From assembly GCF_902804475.1 (NCBI RefSeq), contig NZ_CADCSU010000056.1, positions 1-46,056 on the forward strand: a DNA stretch of 46,056 nt. Direction: 5' to 3'. The stretch's first letter is position 1. Each line of letters opens with the position of its first letter. The stretch is from Flavobacterium bizetiae (lineage in GTDB: Bacteria; Bacteroidota; Bacteroidia; Flavobacteriales; Flavobacteriaceae). Positions 1 to 9,281 of this stretch are shown piece by piece. Under the pieces are notes generated by a model that was given only the letters and a program-made list of their open reading frames with translations, did not search any database and had not been told where the DNA came from. A program made the position numbers and the translations under genes.

Positions 1-57
1 GTTCATTTTATTAAACATAATTGTACAATTGCTTTCGCGCACATTTTAGAAATGACT

Positions 58-65
58 TATCTTTG
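58..65 (+). promoter_or_regulatory. gpmI promoter, -7 box
   Basis: TATCTTTG matches the Bacteroidota TAnnTTTG -7 box exactly. A TTTC at 33-36 lies about 21 nt upstream, where a weak -33 element would sit. The implied transcript start near 69-70 lies downstream of the ATG at 52, so that ATG cannot be the gpmI start if this promoter is used. Confidence 0.6.
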
Positions 66-81
66 TAAAAAACTAAAAATG

Positions 82-1599
82 ATGAATAAAAAAGTAATAC
101 TTATGATTTTAGACGGTTGGGGAAAATCTCCCGACCCTAAAGTATCTGCAATAGACAATGCAAATGTTCCTTTTATAAACAGCCTTTACCAAAACTACCC
201 AAGTGCACAACTTAGAACCGACGGATTAAATGTTGGTTTGCCTGAAGGACAAATGGGAAACAGCGAAGTAGGTCACATGAACCTTGGTGCCGGAAGGATT
301 GTATACCAGGATTTAGCCAAAATAAATTTAGCTGTAGCACACCAGACACTTGCCAAAGAACAAGTTCTTGTTGATGCTTTTACTTATGCTAAAGAAAACA
401 ATAAAAAAGTACATTTTTTAGGATTAGTTTCTGATGGTGGAGTTCACTCTCACACTTCTCACTTACGTGGATTGATTGATGCATCGCAAGAATATGGTTT
501 AGACCAGGTATATGTGCATGCTTTTACAGATGGTCGTGATGTTGACCCGAAATCTGGCGCAAAATACATTCAGGATTTAGAGGAGCACATTAAAGATACT
601 CCGGTAAAAATAGCTTCTATCATTGGTCGTTATTATGCGATGGACCGTGATAAGCGTTGGGAACGTGTAAAATTAGCTTACGATTTAGTCGTAAATGCTA
701 TTGGAACTCCTTCTAAAAATGCAGTTGCAAGTATTCTTGACAGCTATTCTCACCATGTTACAGACGAATTCATCGAACCAATTGTAATGGTAGATGAACA
801 AGAAAAACCATTAGCTACAATTGTTGAAGGTGATGTGGTTATCTTCTTTAACTTCAGAACAGATAGAGGTCGTGAACTTACAGAAGCACTTTCTCAACAT
901 GATTTTCATGAGCAAAACATGCACAAGCTAAACTTGTACTATGTAACGCTTACAAATTATGACGAAACATACCAAAACGTAAAAGTAGTTTACAATAAAG
1001 ATAATATTACAGAAACTCTTGGTGAGGTTCTTGAAAAAGCCGGTAAAAAACAAATACGTATTGCCGAAACTGAGAAATATCCGCACGTAACATTTTTCTT
1101 CTCCGGTGGTAGAGAAACGCCTTTTGAAGGTGAGTCGCGTATTTTGAGAAATTCGCCAAAAGTAGCTACTTACGATTTACAACCAGAAATGAGCGCATAT
1201 GAACTTACCGCTGCCCTTGTTCCTGAATTGAATAAAAAAGAAGTTGATTTTGTTTGCCTAAACTTCGCAAACGGAGATATGGTAGGCCATACAGGAATTA
1301 TGAGTGCTGCAATCCTTGCTTGTGAAGCTGTTGATGCTTGTGTAAAACAAGTTATCGAAGCCGCTCTTGCCAACGATTATACAACAATCGTAATTGCCGA
1401 TCACGGAAATTGCGAAACTATGATTAATCCTGACGGAAGCCCTAATACAGCACACACAACGAATCCTGTGCCGATTATTTTAGTTGACAAAGAATTAAAA
1501 AATATCCAAAATGGTGTTTTAGGTGACATTGCTCCTACTATTTTGGAGTTAATGGGAATTCAGCAACCAAATGCAATGACTTGTCATTCGTTGTTGTAG
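82..1599 (+). CDS. gpmI: 2,3-bisphosphoglycerate-independent phosphoglycerate mutase
   Basis: Cytosolic glycolytic and gluconeogenic enzyme that interconverts 3-phosphoglycerate and 2-phosphoglycerate using two manganese ions. It belongs to the alkaline phosphatase superfamily. From this start it is 505 residues, close to the usual ~510. The N-terminal metal motif ILDGWG contains Asp11. The phospho-carrying serine is Ser61 in MGNSEVGHMNLGAGR. FTDGRDVDP and GRYYAMDRDKRW line the substrate pocket, and the C-terminal metal motif is ADHGNCE. An in-frame ATG at 52 would add ten residues but overlaps the -7 box. The ATG codons at 79 and 82 are both possible, giving a leader of about ten A-rich nucleotides. 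The gene appears monocistronic, and the next gene converges on it. Confidence 0.97.
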   Translation: MNKKVILMILDGWGKSPDPKVSAIDNANVPFINSLYQNYPSAQLRTDGLNVGLPEGQMGNSEVGHMNLGAGRIVYQDLAKINLAVAHQTLAKEQVLVDAFTYAKENNKKVHFLGLVSDGGVHSHTSHLRGLIDASQEYGLDQVYVHAFTDGRDVDPKSGAKYIQDLEEHIKDTPVKIASIIGRYYAMDRDKRWERVKLAYDLVVNAIGTPSKNAVASILDSYSHHVTDEFIEPIVMVDEQEKPLATIVEGDVVIFFNFRTDRGRELTEALSQHDFHEQNMHKLNLYYVTLTNYDETYQNVKVVYNKDNITETLGEVLEKAGKKQIRIAETEKYPHVTFFFSGGRETPFEGESRILRNSPKVATYDLQPEMSAYELTAALVPELNKKEVDFVCLNFANGDMVGHTGIMSAAILACEAVDACVKQVIEAALANDYTTIVIADHGNCETMINPDGSPNTAHTTNPVPIILVDKELKNIQNGVLGDIAPTILELMGIQQPNAMTCHSLL

Positions 1600-1616
1600 A
1601 AACACATTAATTTTTA

Positions 1617-1692
1617 AAACCATATAAGGATCTAAGTTCATTTAATAAAGCTACGTACAGCTTATAATAACTTATATTACTTATATGGTTTA
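1617..1692. repeat. CCATATAAG palindromic element between convergent genes
   Basis: This imperfect palindrome fills the gap between gpmI and the convergent DUF445 gene. The outer arms AAACCATATAAG and CTTATATGGTTT are exact reverse complements. A nested stem AAGCT/AGCTT around ACGTAC lies near the centre. The left arm continues with TAAGTTCATTTAA, and the same words recur after the methyltransferase gene at 4837-4860. It may act as a bidirectional terminator; that is inference. Confidence 0.6.
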
Positions 1693-1698
1693 TTTTTT

Positions 1699-2952
1699 TT
1701 ACATAAAATAGTGATACGTCCACTCGACGCAATAGATTACAATCCCGATTAAACCTCCAACAAGAGTTCCGTTGATTCGAATGTACTGAAGATCTTTTCC
1801 TATTTCTAATTCTAATTTTTCAGATACTTCTTTTCCGTCCCAGCTTTTTACGGTTGACGAAATTAAATCTCCAATTACTTTTTTATTGTTTAACAGAATA
1901 GACAACAAATCGTTTTTGATAAAATTATTGATCTTGTCTATCATTACGGGATCTTCTTTTATACCGTTTCCGAAACCCTGAATCAAGCCCGAAATACTAT
2001 TTTTAATAGAGGATTGATCTCCTTTATCCAAATCATTCGAAATAGACAATTTTATTTCATCCCAAATTCCGTTTATATAATCCTGAACTTCTTTTTTACC
2101 TGCAAAACTCAAAATCATATTATTGATCTTGATTCGCATTTCTTCGGAGTTTTTTACTTTATCAAGAAAATTATAAACGTATTCGTCTATTTTAATTCTC
2201 ACCGCGCTTTCCGGATTTTTAGCTTCATGTAAAAACTCGGCCAAGCCATTAAAAATACCTTCTGAGATTTTTTTATCGGCTAAGCCAAAACTCAAAAATG
2301 GCGTAGATTCTTTTACTTTTTTACGAATCAGATCCTTGTTATTACTTAGTTCCGTACTCATGACATCCAGAACATTGGTTAGCAATTCATCTTTTACATT
2401 TCCTTTTTGTAAAGGTTCTAAAGCCAAAGCAACCCAATCTCCAAAATTAATTCCTTCTAGCTTTTCTTTAAATTGATATTGAATAAATCGCTTTATATCT
2501 TCGTCTTTTATTGTTTTTAAAATTCCGGGAATAATATTTACCGCCACCAGATTGGCAATTTTATTGGCATTTTCTTCTTGTGACAACCAATCTGAAGCTT
2601 TTGTAGCAAAGTTGAATTCTTCTAATTTAATTTCTAATTTTTCGCGATTCAGAAATTCTTCTGAAACAAAATTTCCCAGGTTTTCTCCAATCTCATTTTT
2701 CTTAGTCGGAATAATTGCTGTATGCCAAATCGGAATTCCTAACGGATGACGAAATAATGCCACAACAGCAAACCAATCGGCAATTCCTCCTACCATTGCC
2801 GCCTCGCTAAAAGCCTGCAACATGGGAATTTTAAAATAAATAGCTATGATAAATAAAAGTACCGCAATACCTAAAAGTGCCAAAGCATTGCCTTTCATTT
2901 TATTTAAAGCTTTCTTTTTGGATATATTTTCCTGATCTATAGACGTTTCCAT
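1699..2952 (-). CDS. DUF445 (YjiN-like) membrane protein
   Basis: A 417-residue protein of the DUF445/YjiN family; its molecular function is not established. A hydrophobic segment at residues 22-41 is followed by the family signature GGIADWFAVVALFRHPLG (about 55-72) and the IWHTAIIPTKK stretch. A long charged, mainly helical middle (about 90-385) has repeated amphipathic segments. A second membrane segment lies near the C-terminus (about 392-412), so both ends probably anchor in the inner membrane with a large soluble domain between. The gene runs toward gpmI and is divergent from map. No perfect TAnnTTTG box lies upstream; the nearest sequence, at 2995-3003 on the minus strand, is TACTATTTG, one base too long. 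Confidence 0.85.
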   Translation of the reverse strand: METSIDQENISKKKALNKMKGNALALLGIAVLLFIIAIYFKIPMLQAFSEAAMVGGIADWFAVVALFRHPLGIPIWHTAIIPTKKNEIGENLGNFVSEEFLNREKLEIKLEEFNFATKASDWLSQEENANKIANLVAVNIIPGILKTIKDEDIKRFIQYQFKEKLEGINFGDWVALALEPLQKGNVKDELLTNVLDVMSTELSNNKDLIRKKVKESTPFLSFGLADKKISEGIFNGLAEFLHEAKNPESAVRIKIDEYVYNFLDKVKNSEEMRIKINNMILSFAGKKEVQDYINGIWDEIKLSISNDLDKGDQSSIKNSISGLIQGFGNGIKEDPVMIDKINNFIKNDLLSILLNNKKVIGDLISSTVKSWDGKEVSEKLELEIGKDLQYIRINGTLVGGLIGIVIYCVEWTYHYFM

Positions 2953-3124
2953 AATTTAAATAATTTTAACTCTTACTAATTTACGTTTTTTCTGCCAAAT
3001 AGTAATTGGAAAAACCAATCGATATTAATTGTCGGTTCACCATGAATTCAGAAATTTTTCTTTATCAACTTTTGACTTAAATCCTGATTCATGAAATCTC
3101 ACTACCTAAAACAATCTAATTTGT

Positions 3125-3147
3125 CTCAATTTGTGTCAATTCGTGGC
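3125..3147. repeat. Fragment of GCCACGAATT repeat family
   Basis: The stretch reads AATTTGTGTCAATTCGTGGC at its 3' end, nearly identical to the right arm of the inverted repeat at 29831-29854. It appears to be a solitary arm upstream of map, without a partner arm nearby. Confidence 0.45.
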
Positions 3148-3170
3148 GAAAAATTTTAAATAAAAAGTCG

Positions 3171-3178
3171 TACTTTTG
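3171..3178 (+). promoter_or_regulatory. map promoter, -7 box
   Basis: TACTTTTG is an exact TAnnTTTG match 20 nt before the map ATG. I see no convincing -33 TTG at the expected distance. The predicted leader is about 17 nt. Confidence 0.55.
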
Positions 3179-3198
3179 CCAACTGAAAATCCGAAATT

Positions 3199-4017
3199 AT
3201 GATTATAGTAAAATCACGTGAAGAAATCGAATTAATGCGCGAAAGTGCTTTGATCGTATCTAAAACATTAGGAATGATTGCTTCTGAAATTAAAGAAGGA
3301 GTTACCACATTATATTTAGACAAATTAGCTGAGGAATTCATCCGTGATCACGGTGCTGTACCAAGCTTTTTAGGTTTATATGATTTTCCGAATTCACTTT
3401 GTATGAGTCCAAATTCGCAAGTAGTACACGGAATACCTAATAATACTCCATTACAAAGTGGTGATGTTATCTCGGTAGATTGTGGTGCTTTTAAAAATGG
3501 ATATCACGGTGATCACGCTTATAGTTTCGAAATTGGAGAAGTTGCCCCTGAAGTTAAAAAGCTTTTGCAAGTGACTAAAGAATCCCTTTATATAGGAATA
3601 AGAGAATTTAAAGCCGGAAACCGCGTTGAAGATGTTGGAAACGCAATTCAGAAATATACTGAAGGACACGGTTATGGAGTAGTTCGCGAATTGGTAGGTC
3701 ATGGTTTAGGGCAAAAAATGCACGAAGAACCAGAAATGCCAAATTACGGAAAACGTGGTCGTGGTAAACTTTTTATTGAAGGAATGGTTGTTGCGATTGA
3801 ACCAATGATTAACATGGGAACAAAAAACATCAAGCAACATAAAGACGGCTGGACAATTACCACTGCTGACGGAAAACCAAGCGCACATTTCGAACACGAC
3901 GTGGCTTTAATTGATGGAAAACCAGAATTATTATCGACTTTTCAATACATCTATAAAGCTCTTGGAATCGAAAGCAACGAAGAAGATGAATTCAGAAAAG
4001 TGCCGTTAGTTCTATAA
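3199..4017 (+). CDS. map: Type I methionine aminopeptidase
   Basis: Removes the initiator methionine from nascent proteins in the cytosol; a two-metal enzyme. The protein is 272 residues, the usual size for the type I form. All five metal ligands are visible: Asp94 and Asp105 in VDCGAFKNGYHGDHAYSF, His168 in GHGLGQKMHEEPEMPNYG, Glu201 in IEPMINMG and Glu232 in SAHFEHDVAL. His77 (VVHGIP) and His175 fit the substrate-binding positions. The start is the only ATG close after the TAnnTTTG box. The methyltransferase gene follows after 26 nt on the same strand, so the two are probably co-transcribed. Confidence 0.97.
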   Translation: MIIVKSREEIELMRESALIVSKTLGMIASEIKEGVTTLYLDKLAEEFIRDHGAVPSFLGLYDFPNSLCMSPNSQVVHGIPNNTPLQSGDVISVDCGAFKNGYHGDHAYSFEIGEVAPEVKKLLQVTKESLYIGIREFKAGNRVEDVGNAIQKYTEGHGYGVVRELVGHGLGQKMHEEPEMPNYGKRGRGKLFIEGMVVAIEPMINMGTKNIKQHKDGWTITTADGKPSAHFEHDVALIDGKPELLSTFQYIYKALGIESNEEDEFRKVPLVL

Positions 4018-4043
4018 TTAAAATTCAACCCCGAATAAACCCT

Positions 4044-4817
4044 GTGAAAAAATTATTCAAATTAGTACTTAATACAATACCCCGTCCATTATTAATTCGT
4101 TTGAGTTATGTAGCTCGACCAATTTTGGCATTTTCATTAAAAGGAACTAAATATACAGATCCTATAGATGGAAAAAGTTTTAAATCGTTTTTGCCTTATG
4201 GATACGGAAAACAACGTAATAATGTGCTTTCTCCAAGTACACTTTCGTTAGAAAGACATCGTTTGCTTTGGTTGTATTTAAACGATCAGACTGATTTTTT
4301 TACTGCACCAAAAAAAGTACTTCATTTTGCTCCGGAACAAGCTTTTTACAAAAGATTCCGCAAGCAAAAGAACCTTGATTACACTACAACTGATTTATTT
4401 TCGCCTTTGGCTGATGTAAAAGCAGATATTTGTAATTTGCCTTTTAAGGATAACGAATACGATGTTATTTTATGTAATCACGTTTTGGAGCATATTCCGG
4501 ACGACACAAAAGCAATGCAGGAATTATTTCGTGTATTAAAACCAGGCGGAATGGCTATTCTTCAGATTCCACAGGATTTATCCAGAGCGGTAACATTTGC
4601 TGATGATACTATTACAGATCAAAAAGAACGTGCCAAAATTTTTGGACAATACGATCACGTTCGTATTTATGGCCGCGATTATTTTGATAAATTAAGAAGC
4701 ATTGGCTTTATCGTAATCGAAGAAGATTATACTAATAAAATTACACCAGAATTGGTAGAGAAATATTGTTTGGCAAAGGGAGAAATCATTCCGCTTTGTT
4801 TCAAACCAGAAAACTAA
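4044..4817 (+). CDS. Class I SAM-dependent methyltransferase
   Basis: A 257-residue Rossmann-fold methyltransferase of the Methyltransf_11 type. It begins with GTG. The SAM-binding motif I is degenerate (KVLHFAPEQ at 91-99, in place of the usual VLDxGxGxG). The acidic motif after strand 2 is TTTDLFS, and CNHVLEHIPDD (144-154) and LKPGG (165-169) are the post-motif signatures. The first ~90 residues are basic and hydrophobic and lie outside the catalytic fold. The substrate cannot be told from sequence. It follows map by 26 nt and precedes a strong hairpin, so map and this gene look like one transcription unit. Confidence 0.85.
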   Translation: MKKLFKLVLNTIPRPLLIRLSYVARPILAFSLKGTKYTDPIDGKSFKSFLPYGYGKQRNNVLSPSTLSLERHRLLWLYLNDQTDFFTAPKKVLHFAPEQAFYKRFRKQKNLDYTTTDLFSPLADVKADICNLPFKDNEYDVILCNHVLEHIPDDTKAMQELFRVLKPGGMAILQIPQDLSRAVTFADDTITDQKERAKIFGQYDHVRIYGRDYFDKLRSIGFIVIEEDYTNKITPELVEKYCLAKGEIIPLCFKPEN

Positions 4818-4836
4818 ATCAGTCGGATTTTTTCAC

Positions 4837-4860
4837 CATATAAGTGATACAAGTTCATTT
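4837..4860 (+). repeat. Half copy of CCATATAAG element
   Basis: CCATATAAG, then TGATAC, then AAGTTCATTT. It matches the left arm of the palindrome at 1617-1640 and runs straight into the terminator-like hairpin at 4859-4900. Confidence 0.5.
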
Positions 4861-4900
4861 AAAAAGTTTTCAAAATAGCAGTATTTTGAAAACTTTTTAA
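4859..4900 (+). terminator. 19-bp perfect hairpin after the map operon
   Basis: The arms 4859-4877 and 4882-4900 are perfect reverse complements around the loop GCAG (for example AAAAAGTTTTCAAAATA against TATTTTGAAAACTTTTT). The right arm ends in a T tract. It lies 41 nt after the methyltransferase stop and probably ends that transcript. Confidence 0.75.
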
Positions 4901-4945
4901 TTTTAGATTACTTCCCAAATTACAACCCAACCAAACCTACATATC

Positions 4946-7849
4946 TTGGATCTTTCAAATTCATTTCAATTTTGTTTTGATATCAGTTTTGAAAAAAATC
5001 TGAATCATTATATTCCTACCTCTTATATCGTTGAAGATACCGACGACATTAAATATTTAGATAAAAAAGCCACTAAAGATGTTCTTGAAAGTTTCTTTAT
5101 TGTATTTGACAATTTAGATGCTGATACCAAAAAAATCCTGACGGTTTGCGAATCTTTAAAGCCTGACTTTATTTTCAAAAAATTTAGCGCAAAAATCAAA
5201 TCGGCGAAAACCATTGCTGATTTACAAAAAGATTCTAAAATTGAGTTTGCAATTCGTCAGCATTTACAACTAAATTTAAGTTCCTTTTATAGTCTTATTG
5301 TTCAAAAACAATTTCCGTTATCTATTAATATGGGAGTTGAAAAGGATTTTTATCGTTCGAGAGTCAATATCGATCCGCTGTATTTTGAACCTCAGATTGA
5401 GTTTAACAAACATGCTGAAGGAATTACATATACGCTTTCGTTAAAAGAAAACGAAACTACATTTTTGCCCATGAACAGCAGCATTGAGACACTGCTGGAT
5501 GAACCGAGCTGGTTGATTATCGACAAAAAGCTTGGGCAGTTGAAGGATCTTAATTCTAAAAAGCTTTCTCCTTTTTTAAAGAAAAAATCAATCGAAATAC
5601 CTTCAAAACTAGTTGATACTTATTTTAAAAATTTCATCCCTGAAATAGCTAAAAAAATAGATATTGAAGCTACTGGTTTTGAAATTGAACATCGCGATCA
5701 AATTATTTCAAGCACGATTCAGCCTGTTTTTGATTTCTTTAAAAACTGTTATTACCTCAACCTTTATTTTGATTATAACGGTTATTCATTTGACAGTAGC
5801 AAAACTAAAAAAACACATTCGTTTGTTGATTTTAGCATTGCTAACGAACCTAAAATCATTCAGTTTAAGCGCAGTTCTGCCGAAACTTTATATACAGATA
5901 AATTACTTGAAATTGGTTTATTAAAAATCAAAAACGAGTTATTCGGATTAAATTCTGATACCGAAAATCCAGATCCTTACATCAATATTCAATTTGTTAT
6001 TGACCGTAAAGAAGAACTGGAAAGTTTAGGATTTACAATCCATAATTTAAAACTGGAAGGCAAAGAAATCATAACAGAAAATCACACTATTTCGGCTTCG
6101 CGAGAAGAAACGAAAGAAGATTGGTTTGACATTAGAATAATTATTACGATTGGTGTTTATACGATTAATTTCAGCGAAATTATCCCCAATATAAAAAGCA
6201 AGGAGAGACTCTTTTTATTGCCTGATGGAAACTATTTCCTAATTCCTTTAGAATGGCTGAGCAAATATGGTTCTCTGGCAAAATTGGCCAAAACAGAGAA
6301 TGGAAATCTATTATTGCGTAAAAGTAATTTTGCTGCTCTGGATGCAATTCCGGAAATCAAGGGCGATATTATTCAAAAGGCAGAATATACATCTTCAGAT
6401 TTATTAAAAGCGGCACTACGACCGTATCAAATCGATGGAGTAAAATGGCTTTTAGGTCATTTTAATTCTAATTTGGGCGCTTGTTTGGCTGATGATATGG
6501 GTCTTGGTAAAACATTACAAACTCTGGCGGTTCTGGTTGCTGTACAGGAACAATTGGGTTTTACGACTAAAACAACGAATTTTGATTTGTTTCAAAATGA
6601 AACTACTATCGAAAGACAACCTTTAAAAGCCCTGATCGTTTTACCTTCTTCATTGGTTTTTAACTGGTACAATGAAGCTGCAAAATTTACGCCGCACTTT
6701 TCTAAAATGCAATACGTGGGTAATGACAGGAAATTATTAGCGAGCAGATTAGAATCAACTGATTTAATTTTTACCAGTTACAGCATTGTTCATCGTGATA
6801 TTTCAATTTTAGAAAAATACAATTTCCGCTATTTAATTTTAGACGAAAGTCAATACATTAAAAATAAAAATTCTAAGATTTTTAAAGCTATTACTAAAAT
6901 AAATACACATCATAAAATGGCGCTAAGTGGTACGCCTATCGAAAACTCATTAGACGATTTATGGTCGCAAATGCAATTTATAAATCCGGATATTTTGGGA
7001 AGCTATGATTTTTTTGCTCAGAATTTTAAAATTCCGATTGAGAAAAAACAAGACGAGAATAGTTTATCTGAATTGAAAAACCTCATCCAGCCTTATATTT
7101 TGCGACGAACCAAAGAACAGGTTTTAAAAGATTTGCCGGAATTAACAGAGCAGATTTACTATTGCGATATGGATCCTGAACAGGAAAAATTATATGAAAA
7201 AGAAAAATCTAAGGCGAGGAACTTTTTACTAAAAACCGATGGATCAAGTCCGGACAAAATTAGCATTATCAATACATTGATGAAGTTAAGACAGCTGAGT
7301 AATCATCCGAAAATGATCGATCAGGAATCTGAAATTGATTCAGGAAAATATAATGCGGTTACTAATTATCTGGAGACTTTAGTAAAAGAGAAACAAAAAG
7401 CGATTATTTTTAGTTCATTTGTTACTAATTTGAATTTTTATACGGATTGGTGCAAAGAAAACAAAATAGCGTATTGTGAAATTACCGGTGAAACCCCGTC
7501 GAGCAAAAGAGAGCAACAGGTAAAACTATTTCAGGAAAAAGAAGAGCCTTTATTGTTTTTTATTTCGCTTAAAGCAGGTGGTGTTGGTTTGAATATTACC
7601 AAAGCTTCGTATGTTTTATTTTTAGATCCGTGGTGGAATCCTTTTGCTGAAAAGCAAGGAGTTGGAAGGGCACACAGAATTGGACAATTGAACAAAGTCA
7701 ATGTGATCAGGTTTATTTCGAAAAATACGGTCGAAGAAAAAATAATCAAATTGCAGGAAAACAAAAAGTTGTTATCTGATTCACTTTTAGAAGAAAGTTA
7801 TATCAATGACGAAATCGAAGTTAATTTAGAATACATTTTGAGCTCTTAA
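4946..7849 (+). CDS. SNF2-family DEAD/DEAH-type helicase (ATPase)
   Basis: A 967-residue Swi2/Snf2 ATPase expected to translocate on double-stranded DNA, perhaps remodelling nucleoprotein or RNA polymerase complexes as bacterial relatives do. The N-terminal ~480 residues are poorly conserved and contain no obvious zinc ligands. The ATPase core begins at LRPYQIDGVKWLLG. Walker A is DDMGLGKT (about 515-522), Walker B is DESQ (about 632), motif III is ALSGTPIENSLDDLW, and motifs IV-VI include AGGVGLNITKASYV, DPWWNPFAEKQGVGRAHRIGQ and NTVEEKI. The only usual start codon before residue ~130 is TTG at 4946; the frame is open back to 4907 without an ATG or GTG. No nearby nuclease or methylase gene suggests a defence role. 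Confidence 0.92.
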   Translation: MDLSNSFQFCFDISFEKNLNHYIPTSYIVEDTDDIKYLDKKATKDVLESFFIVFDNLDADTKKILTVCESLKPDFIFKKFSAKIKSAKTIADLQKDSKIEFAIRQHLQLNLSSFYSLIVQKQFPLSINMGVEKDFYRSRVNIDPLYFEPQIEFNKHAEGITYTLSLKENETTFLPMNSSIETLLDEPSWLIIDKKLGQLKDLNSKKLSPFLKKKSIEIPSKLVDTYFKNFIPEIAKKIDIEATGFEIEHRDQIISSTIQPVFDFFKNCYYLNLYFDYNGYSFDSSKTKKTHSFVDFSIANEPKIIQFKRSSAETLYTDKLLEIGLLKIKNELFGLNSDTENPDPYINIQFVIDRKEELESLGFTIHNLKLEGKEIITENHTISASREETKEDWFDIRIIITIGVYTINFSEIIPNIKSKERLFLLPDGNYFLIPLEWLSKYGSLAKLAKTENGNLLLRKSNFAALDAIPEIKGDIIQKAEYTSSDLLKAALRPYQIDGVKWLLGHFNSNLGACLADDMGLGKTLQTLAVLVAVQEQLGFTTKTTNFDLFQNETTIERQPLKALIVLPSSLVFNWYNEAAKFTPHFSKMQYVGNDRKLLASRLESTDLIFTSYSIVHRDISILEKYNFRYLILDESQYIKNKNSKIFKAITKINTHHKMALSGTPIENSLDDLWSQMQFINPDILGSYDFFAQNFKIPIEKKQDENSLSELKNLIQPYILRRTKEQVLKDLPELTEQIYYCDMDPEQEKLYEKEKSKARNFLLKTDGSSPDKISIINTLMKLRQLSNHPKMIDQESEIDSGKYNAVTNYLETLVKEKQKAIIFSSFVTNLNFYTDWCKENKIAYCEITGETPSSKREQQVKLFQEKEEPLLFFISLKAGGVGLNITKASYVLFLDPWWNPFAEKQGVGRAHRIGQLNKVNVIRFISKNTVEEKIIKLQENKKLLSDSLLEESYINDEIEVNLEYILSS

Positions 7850-7904
7850 CAAACCGTTTTCTAAACCAATACAAGTGGCATCCTGTTACATTATATAAAA
7901 TTCT

Positions 7905-7912
7905 TATATTTA
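7905..7912 (+). promoter_or_regulatory. Probable plug-protein promoter, -7 box
   Basis: TATATTTA differs from TAnnTTTG only in the last base and lies 18-21 nt before the two adjacent ATG codons. No clear -33 element is present. Confidence 0.35.
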
Positions 7913-7930
7913 CAATCTTACAATTGTAAT

Positions 7931-9202
7931 ATGATGCCAAAATTTTTGTTTAGAAATCTTCTTCTGATTTTCGTTTTTGCTTCGGCTACAGCCCAAGTTC
8001 AGGGAATACAAACCGAGATCGATCCTCCTTATAATATAAAAACAGTTTCGTTTGTTAAAAATGATAATAATGTAGTTCCTATATTTGAACTGGGTGATAC
8101 TTTTACTTTTCAGTTTGATGACTTGTTTGGTAATGAAGCCAATTATTATTTTGAAGTAATACATTGCGATTATAACTGGAAACCAACAGATATTCCTAAA
8201 ACAGATTATGTGACCGGTTTCGACAATCAAAGAATTACAGATTATTCTAATTCTTTTAATACGCTTCAGGTGTACTCGCATTACCGACTTTCGTTCCCAA
8301 ATCAGTTTACGACTCAATTACGAATTTCAGGAAATTATATGCTGAGAATTCTTAATGAAGACAAAGAGCTGGTTTTCTCAAGGAAATTTATTTTATACGA
8401 AAATCATTCGACTGTTTCTGCTCAGGTAAAAAGAAGCCGCGATGTTACCAATATTGATTACAAACAGAACTTAGATTTTTCAATCGCTTCAAACGATATA
8501 ACTTTTCAGACTCCAACACAAAACGTAAAGATTCTGTTATTACAAAATGGTAATTTTAATACGGCTATTAAAAATGTTCCTCCACAATATACGATAGGCA
8601 ACCAACTGGTTTATAAATACAATACCGAAACACAATTTTGGGGCGGAAATGAATTTTTATATTTTGAAAATAAAGACATTCGTGCTGCAAGCAATAACGT
8701 AGGAAGAGTTGGTGCCAATCATGACATCTACAATTCTTACTTGTATACGAATCAGGCAAGAGGCAATCAGATTTATACAGTTTATCAAGACGTAAACGGA
8801 AATTTTGTGGTAAAAAACATCAATGCTTCTAATAACGAAATCGAAGCAGATTATGCCTGGGTTTATTTTACGCTTTCGGCGCCTACTTTCAGATCGACTA
8901 CGAAGGATATTTACATTACGGGAATGTTCAACAATTATAGTTTGTCTCCAGAATATAAAATGGACTATAATACAGAGAAGGGTGTTTTTGAAAAAGCGGT
9001 AATGATCAAACAAGGTTTTACAAATTTTCAATATACAATTGCCGATAAAAAAGGCGTTATTGATTTTGAAAATGCTATCGACGGAAACTTTTATCAAACT
9101 GAAAATGAGTATACCATATTGGTTTATTATAAAGAAAGTTCAGATCGTTATCAAAGAGTTATAGGAAAGGGAAACGCCAACTCAATAAACATCATAAATT
9201 AA
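7931..9202 (+). CDS. Type IX secretion system plug protein (DUF5103)
   Basis: A 423-residue periplasmic/outer-membrane-associated protein of the DUF5103 family, whose F. johnsoniae member is known as the Plug that seals the SprA translocon of the type IX secretion system. A signal peptide covers about residues 1-22 (basic MMPKFLFRN, hydrophobic core, ATAQ cleavage region). The mature part is rich in Tyr, Asn and beta-strand-like segments. It includes the family stretches IFELGDTFTFQFDDL, YYFEVIHCDYNW and, near residue 340, the Ig-like TKDIYITGMFNNY. ATG codons at 7931 and 7934 are equally plausible. It stands alone between the helicase and apaG; no other T9SS gene is in the window. Confidence 0.88.
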   Translation: MMPKFLFRNLLLIFVFASATAQVQGIQTEIDPPYNIKTVSFVKNDNNVVPIFELGDTFTFQFDDLFGNEANYYFEVIHCDYNWKPTDIPKTDYVTGFDNQRITDYSNSFNTLQVYSHYRLSFPNQFTTQLRISGNYMLRILNEDKELVFSRKFILYENHSTVSAQVKRSRDVTNIDYKQNLDFSIASNDITFQTPTQNVKILLLQNGNFNTAIKNVPPQYTIGNQLVYKYNTETQFWGGNEFLYFENKDIRAASNNVGRVGANHDIYNSYLYTNQARGNQIYTVYQDVNGNFVVKNINASNNEIEADYAWVYFTLSAPTFRSTTKDIYITGMFNNYSLSPEYKMDYNTEKGVFEKAVMIKQGFTNFQYTIADKKGVIDFENAIDGNFYQTENEYTILVYYKESSDRYQRVIGKGNANSINIIN

Positions 9203-9240
9203 AACATTGTTAAGGATTTAGATCGAAAGATTTTTTTTTG

Positions 9241-9248
9241 TAGCTTTG
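9241..9248 (+). promoter_or_regulatory. apaG promoter, -7 box
   Basis: TAGCTTTG matches TAnnTTTG exactly. TTTA at 9217-9220 sits 20 nt upstream as a weak -33 box. The predicted leader to the ATG at 9282 is about 30 nt. Confidence 0.55.
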
Positions 9249-9281
9249 CACGTATAACCCACACATATATACTACTTTAGT

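Noticed and set aside
4946..7849. SNF2 helicase as part of a defence island
   Set aside because: Neighbours are map, a methyltransferase in a separate unit, and the T9SS plug gene; no nuclease, DNA methylase or other defence gene is adjacent.
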